Shown here: piece after piece, positions 17,410 through 25,579 of the stretch
How the letters are laid out: every line of letters starts with the position of its first letter
Position numbering within the stretch: the stretch's first letter is position 1
NCBI GenBank assembly: GCA_902626605.1
Contig: CACOFZ010000013.1
Coordinates: 1 to 47,639, forward strand
Reading direction: 5' to 3'
From: an uncultured PS1 clade bacterium
GTDB lineage: Bacteria; Pseudomonadota; Alphaproteobacteria; MED-G09
Length of the DNA stretch: 47,639 bases
Notes under the pieces: generated by a model
Told to the model about the DNA's origin: nothing
What the model saw: the letters and a program-made list of their open reading frames with translations, nothing else
The model's database searches: none
Translations under genes and position numbers: made by a program

Positions 17410-18555
17410 ATGTCAGATGTAGCTATAATAGGTATTGGTATTCATCCCTTTGGAAGAACAGAGGGTATGACTGGTTTACAACAAGGGGTTCATGCTGCTC
17501 GTGAAGCATTATCTGATGCAGATATGGAATGGAGTGATATTCAGTTTGCATTTGGAGGATCTGCAGCAGCTGGAAGTGCTGATGCAATGGTAAATGATTT
17601 AGGTTTAACTGGCATACCTTTTATGAACGTTTCTAATGGGTGCGCAACTGGAGGATCTTCACTTCTTTCGGCATACACTACAATAAAATCTGGCCAATTT
17701 GATATTGGAATGGCTGTAGGATTTGATAAGCATCCAAGAGGAGCATTTAACGCTGACCCTGAAGCATCTGGTTTACCAAAGTGGTATGGCGAAACTGGTT
17801 TAATGTTAACAACACAGTTTTTTGGGATGAAAATTCAACGTTATATGAATGATTATGGTATTACTTCAGATACACTAGCTTTGGTTGCTGAAAAAGCATT
17901 TAATAATGCTTCTTTAAATCCAAATGCATGGAGAAGAGAACCTGTATCAAAAGATACAATTTTAAATGCTATGATGGTTTCTGATCCTCTTACAAAATAT
18001 ATGTTTTGTTCACCCGCTGAGGGAGCAGTTGCTCTAATTTTATGTAAAGCTGAACTAGCTCATAAATATACAAGCAAACCATTATTCTTAAAAGGTGCTG
18101 CTTTTAGGTCTCGTCCATTAGGCTCTTTTGAGGTTTTCAGTCCATCCCTTGAAATTGAAAGAGGTCCTAGCCCAACAGTTGGAGCTTCAGATGCAACCTT
18201 TGAAATGGCTGGCATGACAAGAGAGGATATTGATTTGGCGCAATTGCAGGATACAGAGTCTGGAGCTGAGATTATGCACATGTCTGAAAATGGTTTTTGC
18301 AAGGATGGCGAACAAGAGAAATTACTTCAAGATGGTGACACTAAGCTAAATGGAAAGTTTCCTGTAAATACAGACGGAGGATGTATTGCTAATGGTGAAC
18401 CAATTGGAGCTTCAGGTTTAAGGCAGGTTTATGAAAATTGCGTTCAATTAAGAGGTGCAGCAGGTAAAAGACAAGTTCAAGGTAATCCCAAAACCGCATA
18501 TACACATGTATATGGTGCTCCAGGTATATCTGCTTGTACTATTATAACAACCTAA
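17410..18555 (+). CDS. Thiolase-like protein (SCP-x/lipid-transfer type)
   Basis: A 381-residue thiolase-superfamily protein. The nucleophile loop VSNGCATGGSSL gives Cys78. The region that normally holds HDxF reads QLQDTESG at 279-286, and the GHPxGATG motif reads NGEPIGASG with Glu330 in place of the catalytic His; Cys376 lies in the last loop. I recall GEPIGASG from proteins annotated as lipid-transfer or SCP-x thiolase-like. Relatives either cleave beta-ketoacyl-CoA or, like Ltp2, perform a retro-aldol cleavage of a beta-hydroxyacyl-CoA with a DUF35 partner. The preceding DUF35 gene supports a two-protein complex here. Which reaction it does is not decided. Confidence 0.88.
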   Translation: MSDVAIIGIGIHPFGRTEGMTGLQQGVHAAREALSDADMEWSDIQFAFGGSAAAGSADAMVNDLGLTGIPFMNVSNGCATGGSSLLSAYTTIKSGQFDIGMAVGFDKHPRGAFNADPEASGLPKWYGETGLMLTTQFFGMKIQRYMNDYGITSDTLALVAEKAFNNASLNPNAWRREPVSKDTILNAMMVSDPLTKYMFCSPAEGAVALILCKAELAHKYTSKPLFLKGAAFRSRPLGSFEVFSPSLEIERGPSPTVGASDATFEMAGMTREDIDLAQLQDTESGAEIMHMSENGFCKDGEQEKLLQDGDTKLNGKFPVNTDGGCIANGEPIGASGLRQVYENCVQLRGAAGKRQVQGNPKTAYTHVYGAPGISACTIITT

Positions 18556-18565
18556 GAGAATTAAA

Positions 18566-19567
18566 ATGCTAAATAAAAAATTTACTCTTGCAGGGAGACC
18601 AATTGGTCGCCCTATTTCCGATGATGATTTTGATTACAAAGAAGAAGAATTGAGAAATATTAATGACCGTGAATTACTTTTAGAAAATATGGTTATTGAA
18701 TTTCAACCTGCTCAAAAAGGTTGGATGGAAAATATATCTAATTATGTTGCACCTCTTGAAATAGGTGATGTGATGCGTTGTAGCGGAATTGCAAGAGTAT
18801 TAGATAGTAAATCCAAAAAATTTAAAAAAGGTGATATTGTCTCTGGTCAAACTTGTTGGCAAACTCATCCTATAATGAATGAGGATGACATAGAATTAAT
18901 TGAAGACACAGATATGCCAACAGCCTATTTAGGTGCACTTGGTGGAACAGGATTAACTGCATATTTTGGAGTTACTAAAATAAGTAAACCAAATCCAGGT
19001 GACACTGTAATTGTAACCGGTGCTGCAGGCGGGGTTGGTTCTTTAGCTGGCCAAATATTTAAAATTGCTGGATGCAATGTTTATGGAATTGCAGGCGGAA
19101 AAGAAAAGTGTGAAATGCTTATCAACGATTTTGGCTTTGATGGCGCTATAGATTATAAATCTGAAAACCTTAATGAAAGCCTAGGTAAGTTTTGTCCTAA
19201 TGGAGCTGACATTGTATATGATAATGTTGGTGGGAGAATTTTAAATGATTGTCTTCTACATTTAGCATTAAATGCAAGAATCGCTATTTGCGGAATAATT
19301 TCTCGGCATAAAACCGATAATATGAACTTTGGACCTGAAAATTATTCAAATTTAATCTTTAAAAGAGCAACCATGCAGGGTTTTTTGATGTTAGATTATG
19401 TATCAGAGACAGTTGTGGCCAGAAAAAAAATGAAAAAATGGATTGAAGATGGCAAATTAATTTGTAAAGAAGATTTACGAGAGGGTTTTGAAAATGCACC
19501 TGATACTCTTAAAGGTCTTTTTGATGGCAAAAATAAAGGAAAACAATTATTGAAAATTGCTGACTAA
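18566..19567 (+). CDS. NADP-dependent MDR oxidoreductase (CurA/prostaglandin reductase-like)
   Basis: A 333-residue zinc-free medium-chain dehydrogenase/reductase. The early segment LAGRPIGRP is characteristic of the CurA/PTGR/YncB group, and the nucleotide loop GAAGGVGS lies at 152-159. The GGKEKCE segment after the next strand is where members of the group bind the NADP phosphate. Such enzymes reduce the C=C bond of alpha,beta-unsaturated ketones or aldehydes in the cytoplasm. It starts 10 bases after the thiolase-like gene, so it is in the same operon; it could saturate an enone intermediate. A gap of about 100 bases with a possible promoter follows. Confidence 0.88.
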   Translation: MLNKKFTLAGRPIGRPISDDDFDYKEEELRNINDRELLLENMVIEFQPAQKGWMENISNYVAPLEIGDVMRCSGIARVLDSKSKKFKKGDIVSGQTCWQTHPIMNEDDIELIEDTDMPTAYLGALGGTGLTAYFGVTKISKPNPGDTVIVTGAAGGVGSLAGQIFKIAGCNVYGIAGGKEKCEMLINDFGFDGAIDYKSENLNESLGKFCPNGADIVYDNVGGRILNDCLLHLALNARIAICGIISRHKTDNMNFGPENYSNLIFKRATMQGFLMLDYVSETVVARKKMKKWIEDGKLICKEDLREGFENAPDTLKGLFDGKNKGKQLLKIAD

Positions 19568-19590
19568 ATTTTATAAATTTGGTCATTATT

Positions 19591-19620
19591 TTGTCGCATA
19601 GTAAAGATTCACGATATAGT
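19591..19620 (+). promoter_or_regulatory. Possible sigma-70 promoter before the paired ACAD genes
   Basis: TTGTCG at 19591-19596 and TATAGT at 19615-19620 are separated by 18 bases, in the 103-base gap between the MDR gene and the first of two overlapping acyl-CoA dehydrogenase genes. The -10 matches consensus at five of six positions, the -35 at four. It suggests the second half of the 15-24 kb gene run can be transcribed on its own. Confidence 0.35.
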
Positions 19621-19670
19621 TTATTTATTTAATAGATATTAAATCAAAATATTAAAACTTGGAGACTAAC

Positions 19671-20816
19671 ATGAATACACCTTTTAATTTTCGTTTAACT
19701 AAATTTCCTAATGAAGCGGAAATATTAAGACATGAAGTTAGAGAATTTCTATCTGATGCATTAAAGGATATACCTAAAGAAACTCGAGCCGAAACTTGGT
19801 ATGGGGCAGATGAAAATTTTAGTAGGAAAGTGGGTCAAAAAGGATGGATTGGATTGAATTGGCCCAAAGAATATGGTGGTGCAGGAAGATCTTCTATGGA
19901 ACGCTATGTAATTTTAGAGGAAATGTTAACTGCAGGTGCACCCGTAGGTGCTCACTGGATATCTGATAGGCAATCTGGGCCACTTATTATTAGGTACGGT
20001 TCTGAAAAACATCAAAAAGAACTTCTTCCAGGTATTTTAAAAGGAGAGTCTTATTTTTGTATTGGAATGTCAGAACCTGACTCTGGTTCTGACCTAGCAG
20101 CTTTGAGAACAAAGGCTGAAAAGAAAGGTAATATATATCTTGTTAATGGCACAAAGTTATGGACATCTGGTGCGCATAGATGCCAATACATGATTGCTCT
20201 TTTCAAAACATCTCAGGAAGAAGATAGGCATGGTGGGTTTAGTCAATTTATTGTGGATCTATCCTTACCTGGAATTACAATAAGACCGATTATTGACTTA
20301 GCAGGAAGACATCATTTTAATGAAGTTGTTTTTGAGGATGTTGAGGTACCAGAAGATATGCTGATTGGTACTGAAGGAAATGGTTGGAATCAAGTAACTG
20401 CTGAGTTGGCTCTTGAGAGATCCGGTCCTGAAAGATATTTATCCAGCTATATTTTACTTCAAGAGCTTGTAAATGAATTTTCAAATAAAAATGATGATGA
20501 AGGTGTTGTTGAGATTGGTAGACAGATGTCACATCTTACAACATTAAGACAAATGTCTGTATCTGTTGCTGGCATGCTAGACCAAGGAGAAAATCCTGCT
20601 TTAGAGGCCTCAGTTGTTAAGGACTTAGGTGCAGTTTTCGAACAAGAGCTTCCTAATATAGCCCATAGATTAATGGGGCTTGAGCCTGATTCAAATGGTA
20701 CAGATTTCCAGAGATATTTAGCAATCCTTACACAAATATCCCCCTCATTTTCTCTCAGAGGTGGAACAAGAGAGATATTAAGAGGAATAATTGCAAGAGG
20801 TTTAGGACTAAGGTAA
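19671..20816 (+). CDS. Acyl-CoA dehydrogenase, larger subunit of a probable heteromeric pair
   Basis: A 381-residue ACAD. The middle domain shows MSEPDSGSDLAALR and GTKLWTSGAHRCQY, and the C terminus ends LRGGTREILRGIIARGLGL. The ATG at 19671 is used, with GGAG at 19661-19664 at good distance. Its stop codon overlaps the ATG of a second, shorter ACAD gene (TAATG). Adjacent, dissimilar ACAD genes are typical of the alpha2beta2 dehydrogenases of steroid side-chain degradation (FadE28-FadE29, FadE26-FadE27). It likely forms the 2-enoyl-CoA of a branched or ring-bearing acyl chain; the substrate is inference. Confidence 0.92.
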   Translation: MNTPFNFRLTKFPNEAEILRHEVREFLSDALKDIPKETRAETWYGADENFSRKVGQKGWIGLNWPKEYGGAGRSSMERYVILEEMLTAGAPVGAHWISDRQSGPLIIRYGSEKHQKELLPGILKGESYFCIGMSEPDSGSDLAALRTKAEKKGNIYLVNGTKLWTSGAHRCQYMIALFKTSQEEDRHGGFSQFIVDLSLPGITIRPIIDLAGRHHFNEVVFEDVEVPEDMLIGTEGNGWNQVTAELALERSGPERYLSSYILLQELVNEFSNKNDDEGVVEIGRQMSHLTTLRQMSVSVAGMLDQGENPALEASVVKDLGAVFEQELPNIAHRLMGLEPDSNGTDFQRYLAILTQISPSFSLRGGTREILRGIIARGLGLR

Positions 20817-21856
20817 TGGTTAGTGAAACCTCACAGTTATTATCTGATAGCGTCGAAAAAATTTTTTCAGATCATGTAACAAAAGACTGTATTGTTTCTG
20901 CTGAAAAGGGTGAATGGCCAGAAAACTTATGGAGTGAAGTTGTAGATAATGGTCTTAATCTTGTTCTTGTTCCTGAAAATCTTGGTGGTGTTGGTGGCAC
21001 CTGGTTTGATGCAGGGATTTTGTTTAAGGCTATAGGAAGATATCAAGCTCCAATCCCTCTCGCTGAGAATATAGTTGCAGGTTATCTTTTAGGTTTAGGA
21101 GGGATTACATATCCAGAAAATTCTATAATTACCATTCTAGATGGTGAATTGGATTTAAATGATAATAAACTTTCAGGTGTTTCAAATAGAACACCTTTTG
21201 GAAACCATTCGACACATGGTGTGGCAATCATAAGTAATAATAATAAATCAAAATTGGTATTAGTGCCTATCTTAGATAGTTCTATTAGCGATGATAAAAA
21301 TATTGCATTAGAAAGTAGAAATAATATTGAATTTAGAGATGTTGAAGCTCTTAATATTGTAAATGTAGATTTTAATTCAGATCTTATTTTAAAAATTGGA
21401 GCTTTGATGCGTTCATGTCAAATTGCTGGTGGACTAGAATCTTTATTAAATCAATCTGTTAGATATGCAAATGAAAGAATTCAATTTGGAAGACCTATAG
21501 CTAAATTTCAGGCAATTCAACAAGAACTTGCTGTACTAGCTACACATGTTGCCGCTTCAGGAGTTGCAGCCGATTATGCTAGCTCTTCAATGGATAATGG
21601 TGGTGATGAATTAGCAATTGCATCAGCCAAAAGTAGAGTGGATGATGCCATTTCCGTTTGTGCAAGTATCGCTCACCAAGTTCATGGTGCTATTGGCTTT
21701 ACTTATGAGCATGGGTTGCATTTCTCGACAAGAAGACTTTGGTCTTGGAGGGCTGAGTATGGGTCAGGAACTTACTGGGCTAAAATACTTGGGGAAAAAG
21801 CAGTTTCAAATGGTGCTAATAATTTTTGGCCATCAATAACATCCGGAAAAATATAA
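20816..21856 (+). CDS. Acyl-CoA dehydrogenase, shorter partner subunit
   Basis: A 346-residue ACAD-fold protein with a degenerate middle domain: the usual EPxxGSD and WxT/S motifs of the beta domain are not recognisable. The C-terminal helices are retained (RYANERIQFGRPIAKFQAIQ and HQVHGAIGFTYEHGLHFSTRR). This is the usual look of the second subunit in heterotetrameric bacterial ACADs. Its ATG overlaps the stop of the preceding ACAD gene, so the two are translationally coupled at equal dose. It probably cannot act alone and completes the active site of the 19671 gene product. Confidence 0.88.
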   Translation: MVSETSQLLSDSVEKIFSDHVTKDCIVSAEKGEWPENLWSEVVDNGLNLVLVPENLGGVGGTWFDAGILFKAIGRYQAPIPLAENIVAGYLLGLGGITYPENSIITILDGELDLNDNKLSGVSNRTPFGNHSTHGVAIISNNNKSKLVLVPILDSSISDDKNIALESRNNIEFRDVEALNIVNVDFNSDLILKIGALMRSCQIAGGLESLLNQSVRYANERIQFGRPIAKFQAIQQELAVLATHVAASGVAADYASSSMDNGGDELAIASAKSRVDDAISVCASIAHQVHGAIGFTYEHGLHFSTRRLWSWRAEYGSGTYWAKILGEKAVSNGANNFWPSITSGKI

Positions 21857-21858
21857 AA

Positions 21859-22314
21859 TTGCAAAGCTCTGAAATAGAATGGAGATATTATGAAGATGTC
21901 ATTATTGGTGAAAAAAGAAAATCTGAAAATTATTTAGTTACTGAAAAAGAAATTATAGATTTCGCCTCAAATTATGATCCACAATGGTTTCATATAGATG
22001 TGAAAGAAGCAAAAAATTCAAAATTTAAAAGTATAATTGCAAGTGGTATTCATGTTGCTGCATTATGGCGTCAGCTTGATCATAAAATAAATGGTGATAT
22101 TAATTTTGTTTGTGGAATTGGGTGGGATAAAGTTAGATGGAAAAATCCTTTATACCCAAACAATGAAATTTACGTAACTTCAGAATGTATCTCAAAACAT
22201 GAAACTACATCAAGTGAAAGAGGAGTTGTAATCTTTGATCATGCTGTAAAGTTTGCAGATGGAAAGGATATTTTGGTTTTTACTGGAACATGTTTAATTT
22301 ATAAAAGAAATTAA
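21859..22314 (+). CDS. MaoC-like hot-dog hydratase
   Basis: A protein of about 151 residues with the opening WRYYEDVIIGEKR and the active-site helix FASNYDPQWFHIDV followed by IASGIHVAALW, the pattern of MaoC-like acyl dehydratases. The asparagine of the usual DxNPxH motif is replaced, giving DPQWFH, as in many members. The start is uncertain: no ATG is present, and TTG 21859 is preferred because it follows the ACAD stop by two bases; TTG 21826 would overlap the ACAD gene. Placement directly after an ACAD pair suggests it hydrates their enoyl-CoA product, comparable with ChsH1 in the igr operon. Confidence 0.82.
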   Translation: MQSSEIEWRYYEDVIIGEKRKSENYLVTEKEIIDFASNYDPQWFHIDVKEAKNSKFKSIIASGIHVAALWRQLDHKINGDINFVCGIGWDKVRWKNPLYPNNEIYVTSECISKHETTSSERGVVIFDHAVKFADGKDILVFTGTCLIYKRN

Positions 22315-22373
22315 AAATTGTAATAATTTAAAAAATAAATTAGTGTGACTTATTAATTTTAGAGATATTGTTT

Positions 22374-23585
22374 ATGGATTTTGAAGAAGATACTAGAAAA
22401 GTTTTAAAAGGCTTTGAAGAAGAGAGAGAAAGAACAGGTCCTCCAGATGGTTTCCCTGGTTTTCCTCTTATTCCTGGCGAACGTTATACTGATCCTGAAT
22501 TTCAAAAACTTGAAATTAAATATCTGTGGCATAAATCCTGGGTTTATGCATGTCATTTAGATGAGGTTCCGGATAAGGGATCATACCTAATATGGGATAA
22601 ACTAAAGGCACCTATCCTAATTGTTAATTCCGGTGAAGATAAAATTAAAGCTTTCTACAACACATGTAGACATAGAGGTGCGCCAGTGGCTACAAAGAAA
22701 AAAGGTAAAGCAAGGTTACTAGTTTGTACTTATCATGGATGGAGTTATGATCTTGACGGAAATCTTATTAATCTTAGATCTCCAAGAGATTTTGTTGACC
22801 TTGATAAAAGTTGTCAAAATTTAATTGAAGTATCATGTGATAGATTGGGTAAGTGGATTTTTGTAAATCTGGATCCTGATGCGGAAAATTTAAGAGATTA
22901 TCTTGGAATTGTGGCAGATCACATGGAACAGTTTCAACCTGGTAATCTTAGACATGTACATTCAAAAACTTATCCAGTTGAAAGCAATGTAAAAGTTCTT
23001 TTAGATGCTTTTCTTGAGGTTTATCACGTTCCTTCTATCCATCAAAAAACTGTAAATAGATTTATTGATATCGAGGGTACAACTATTAATTTATGGCCTA
23101 ATGGACACTCAAGAATGGTTACCCCTCATAGAAGAGATGATTGGAAAGATCCTGGAGCAAAAGGACTAAAGGAAATTGATACCGTAACCGAAATACCAAA
23201 AAATCATAATGCTTCTTATAGTTTTTATCCAAATCTAGTGACTCCACCCTCTTCAACAGGTATTCCCTTTTTAACATTTTGGCCTATATCTGACGATACA
23301 TGTGAAATTGATGTTCATTGGTTTTCTCCTGATTGGGGTGATGGAGAACTTCCAGAGATTTGGCAGACTAGAATACAAAATTTTGAGGATATTTTATTCG
23401 AGGATACTCAATTTGCTCCTGAAATTCAGGCTAGTGTATCTAGTCCAGGATTTAAGGGTGTTCTTCTTAATTATCAGGAAAGAAGAATTTATAGATGGCA
23501 TGAAGAATTAGATAAGAAAATTGGTCATAATAGAATGAAAGATTTAAGTATTCCTAAAGTCCTTGATCCTTTCATAGAAAAATAA
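22374..23585 (+). CDS. Rieske non-heme iron oxygenase, alpha-type subunit
   Basis: A 403-residue ring-hydroxylating-oxygenase-type protein. The Rieske [2Fe-2S] ligands are C98-x-H100 and C118-x2-H121. The catalytic iron site is in DAFLEVYHVPSIHQ (H218 and H223), with the bridging acidic residue region D211/E215, and the third ligand is probably an Asp in the C-terminal FEDILFEDTQ segment. The ATG at 22374 has only a weak ribosome site. No beta subunit, ferredoxin or reductase gene lies beside it, so it is probably an alpha-only (Rieske type I or three-component) monooxygenase or dioxygenase using electron carriers encoded elsewhere, possibly the ferredoxin at 42278. The substrate is unknown. 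Confidence 0.93.
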   Translation: MDFEEDTRKVLKGFEEERERTGPPDGFPGFPLIPGERYTDPEFQKLEIKYLWHKSWVYACHLDEVPDKGSYLIWDKLKAPILIVNSGEDKIKAFYNTCRHRGAPVATKKKGKARLLVCTYHGWSYDLDGNLINLRSPRDFVDLDKSCQNLIEVSCDRLGKWIFVNLDPDAENLRDYLGIVADHMEQFQPGNLRHVHSKTYPVESNVKVLLDAFLEVYHVPSIHQKTVNRFIDIEGTTINLWPNGHSRMVTPHRRDDWKDPGAKGLKEIDTVTEIPKNHNASYSFYPNLVTPPSSTGIPFLTFWPISDDTCEIDVHWFSPDWGDGELPEIWQTRIQNFEDILFEDTQFAPEIQASVSSPGFKGVLLNYQERRIYRWHEELDKKIGHNRMKDLSIPKVLDPFIEK

Positions 23586-23612
23586 TTGAAACTTAAATAA
23601 TAAGGAAATTTT

Positions 23613-24482
23613 ATGCAAAATGAGCAAAAATTTGGTTTGTCATTTGAAGAATTGGCAACAAGGGAGACGGTTTACAGAGAAAATTTATTAAAGGATCATT
23701 CAGTTTTAATTACTGGTGCTGGTAGTGGTATGGGTAAAGCAATGGCTTTTCTTTTTGCTAGATTGGGAGCAAATGTAACGATTTGTGGTAGAAAAGAGGA
23801 AAAGCTTGTAAGGGTTTATGACGAAATCTTAGAACGATGTGGCAAAGAAATTTTTTGGCAAGTATCAAATGTCAGAGACCCTGAAATGGTTGAAAATTTA
23901 CTTGATGGAATTCTTCAGCGTAATAAAAAAATTAATACGGTTATTAATAATGCTGGAGGGCAATTTCCTCAAAATGCAATTGATTTTTCAAGAAAAGGTT
24001 GGCTAGCTGTTTTAGATTTGAATTTAAATGCCCCTTGGTGGGTAATGCAAGAAGCGGCAAAAAGATGGAAAAAATCAAAGACAGCAGGAAATATAATTAA
24101 TCTTGTTGCAAATGTTGAGAGAGGAATGCCACAGGCTGCTCATACCTGCGCTGCTCGCGCAGGTACAATTTACCTTTCAAAAACCCTAGCGACTGAGTGG
24201 GCTCCCCATCAGATAAGAGTTAATTGTATTGCTCCAGGAACTATTGAAACTGAGGGTTTTGAAGTATATCCACCAGATGCACTTGAAAGATTTCATAAAG
24301 CAAATCCAATGCAAAAACTTGGAGATGTTTGGGATATTGCTGAAGCATCTATTTATTTAGCTCATGAAACCGGTAGTTTTATTACTGGTGAAGTTTTAAC
24401 TATTGATGGGGGCATGTCTCAATGGGGAGTCGTATGGCCTGCAGGAATGCCAGATTATTTTAAAATGAATGGTGGTGATTAA
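23613..24482 (+). CDS. SDR-family protein related to 2,4-dienoyl-CoA reductase
   Basis: A 289-residue SDR with TGAGSGMG at 34-41 and NNAG at 112-115. The usual YxxxK is replaced: the aligned stretch HTCAARAG (177-184) has Thr at the Tyr position and Arg182 at the Lys position. The surrounding pattern, a His followed by AA(K/R)AG and then EWAPHQIRVN, matches peroxisomal-type 2,4-dienoyl-CoA reductases, which lack the classical Tyr but keep the Lys. The Lys to Arg change is unusual. It may reduce a dienoyl-CoA or enoyl-CoA with NADPH. It follows the Rieske gene by 27 bases and closes this plus-strand cluster. Confidence 0.85.
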   Translation: MQNEQKFGLSFEELATRETVYRENLLKDHSVLITGAGSGMGKAMAFLFARLGANVTICGRKEEKLVRVYDEILERCGKEIFWQVSNVRDPEMVENLLDGILQRNKKINTVINNAGGQFPQNAIDFSRKGWLAVLDLNLNAPWWVMQEAAKRWKKSKTAGNIINLVANVERGMPQAAHTCAARAGTIYLSKTLATEWAPHQIRVNCIAPGTIETEGFEVYPPDALERFHKANPMQKLGDVWDIAEASIYLAHETGSFITGEVLTIDGGMSQWGVVWPAGMPDYFKMNGGD

Positions 24483-24604
24483 TATAAATAAAAAGAATAT
24501 TTGTATTGATTAAAACTTTTTTTCAGTCAAAATTTAATTATATAAAAACTTAATTAATTATTATTCAATTATCTGACTAATATAAATTGTAAAAGGAGAG
24601 GGAA

Positions 24605-25579
24605 GTGCAGTTAAGTAAAGATAAGTTATTAGATGCCTATACAAGAATGAAAAAGATTCGTGTTTTTGAGGAAACTATGCGCGATGAATTTGCTAAAGGT
24701 ACTGTTCCTGCGTTTATTCATCTTTATATTGGTCAAGAAGCTATTGCATCAGGAATATGTATTGAACTCAATGATAATGATACAATTGCAAGCACGCACA
24801 GAGGTCACGGTCATTGCTTGGCAAAAAATTCTGATCTTGAAAGAATGACTATGGAAATTTTTTGTAGAGCCGATGGATTATGTGAAGGTAAAGGCGGCTC
24901 AATGCATATTGCAGATTTATCCGTTGGAATGCTTGGTGCAAATGCGATTGTAGGAGCCAATGCCCCCATTGCTGTTGGTGCGGCTCTAAGGCAAAGAGTG
25001 ATGGGTGAAAATTTAGTTTCAGCTGCATTTATTGGTGATGGTGCTTCTAATCAAGGAGCAGTTTTTGAGGCCATGAATTTAGCAAGTGTTTTAAAATTAC
25101 CAGTTTTATTTGTCTTTGAGAATAATGGTTATGCTGAATTTACTGGTGTTGATTATCATTGTGGTGGTGGAGATATTGCTGGAAGAGCTGAGGGTTTTGG
25201 TATGCCCTCATACAAACTAGACGGATCAGATTTTTTTGCTGTTCAAGAGGCTGCGGCTGAAGCAGTTGAAAGAGCAAGAAGAGGTGATGGCCCAAGTGCA
25301 ATAGAGTGTTATGCTAAAAGATGGTATGGTCACTTTGAAGGTGATCCCCAACATTATAGAACAAAAGAAGAGCTTGAAGCTATAAGAAAAGATAGCGATC
25401 CTCTAAAAATTTTCAGACAAAAGGTAGAAGAGGCAGGCTTGGTTGAGAGTGGTGACTTAGATGCCATTGATAAAGATTTGCTATCTCAGGTTACTAATGC
25501 AGTAGAAAAGGCAAAAAATAGTCCATTACCAAACGTAGAAGAATTGACTACAAATGTTTATGAAAAAGGGAGTTATTAA
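24605..25579 (+). CDS. TPP-dependent dehydrogenase E1 alpha subunit (pyruvate/acetoin type), copy 1
   Basis: A 324-residue E1 alpha subunit. The thiamine diphosphate motif starts with GDGASNQG and ends FENN about 28 residues later; HRGHGH and the GKGGSMH segment are typical of acetoin dehydrogenase and short E1 alpha proteins. It starts at GTG 24605 behind a strong AGGAGAGGGAA site. The beta subunit gene begins right after its stop. It decarboxylates a 2-oxoacid or cleaves a diketone and passes the unit to an E2 lipoyl arm. No E2 follows here; the only E2 in the window is at 34839, beside a paralogous pair. Confidence 0.93.
   Translation: MQLSKDKLLDAYTRMKKIRVFEETMRDEFAKGTVPAFIHLYIGQEAIASGICIELNDNDTIASTHRGHGHCLAKNSDLERMTMEIFCRADGLCEGKGGSMHIADLSVGMLGANAIVGANAPIAVGAALRQRVMGENLVSAAFIGDGASNQGAVFEAMNLASVLKLPVLFVFENNGYAEFTGVDYHCGGGDIAGRAEGFGMPSYKLDGSDFFAVQEAAAEAVERARRGDGPSAIECYAKRWYGHFEGDPQHYRTKEELEAIRKDSDPLKIFRQKVEEAGLVESGDLDAIDKDLLSQVTNAVEKAKNSPLPNVEELTTNVYEKGSY

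Noticed and set aside
24144-24164. GC-rich 8-bp hairpin (ACCTGCGC / GCGCAGGT, 5-base loop)
   Set aside because: It lies inside the SDR coding sequence without a T run, so it is not a terminator; most likely a coincidence of the codons for Thr-Cys-Ala and Arg-Ala-Gly.
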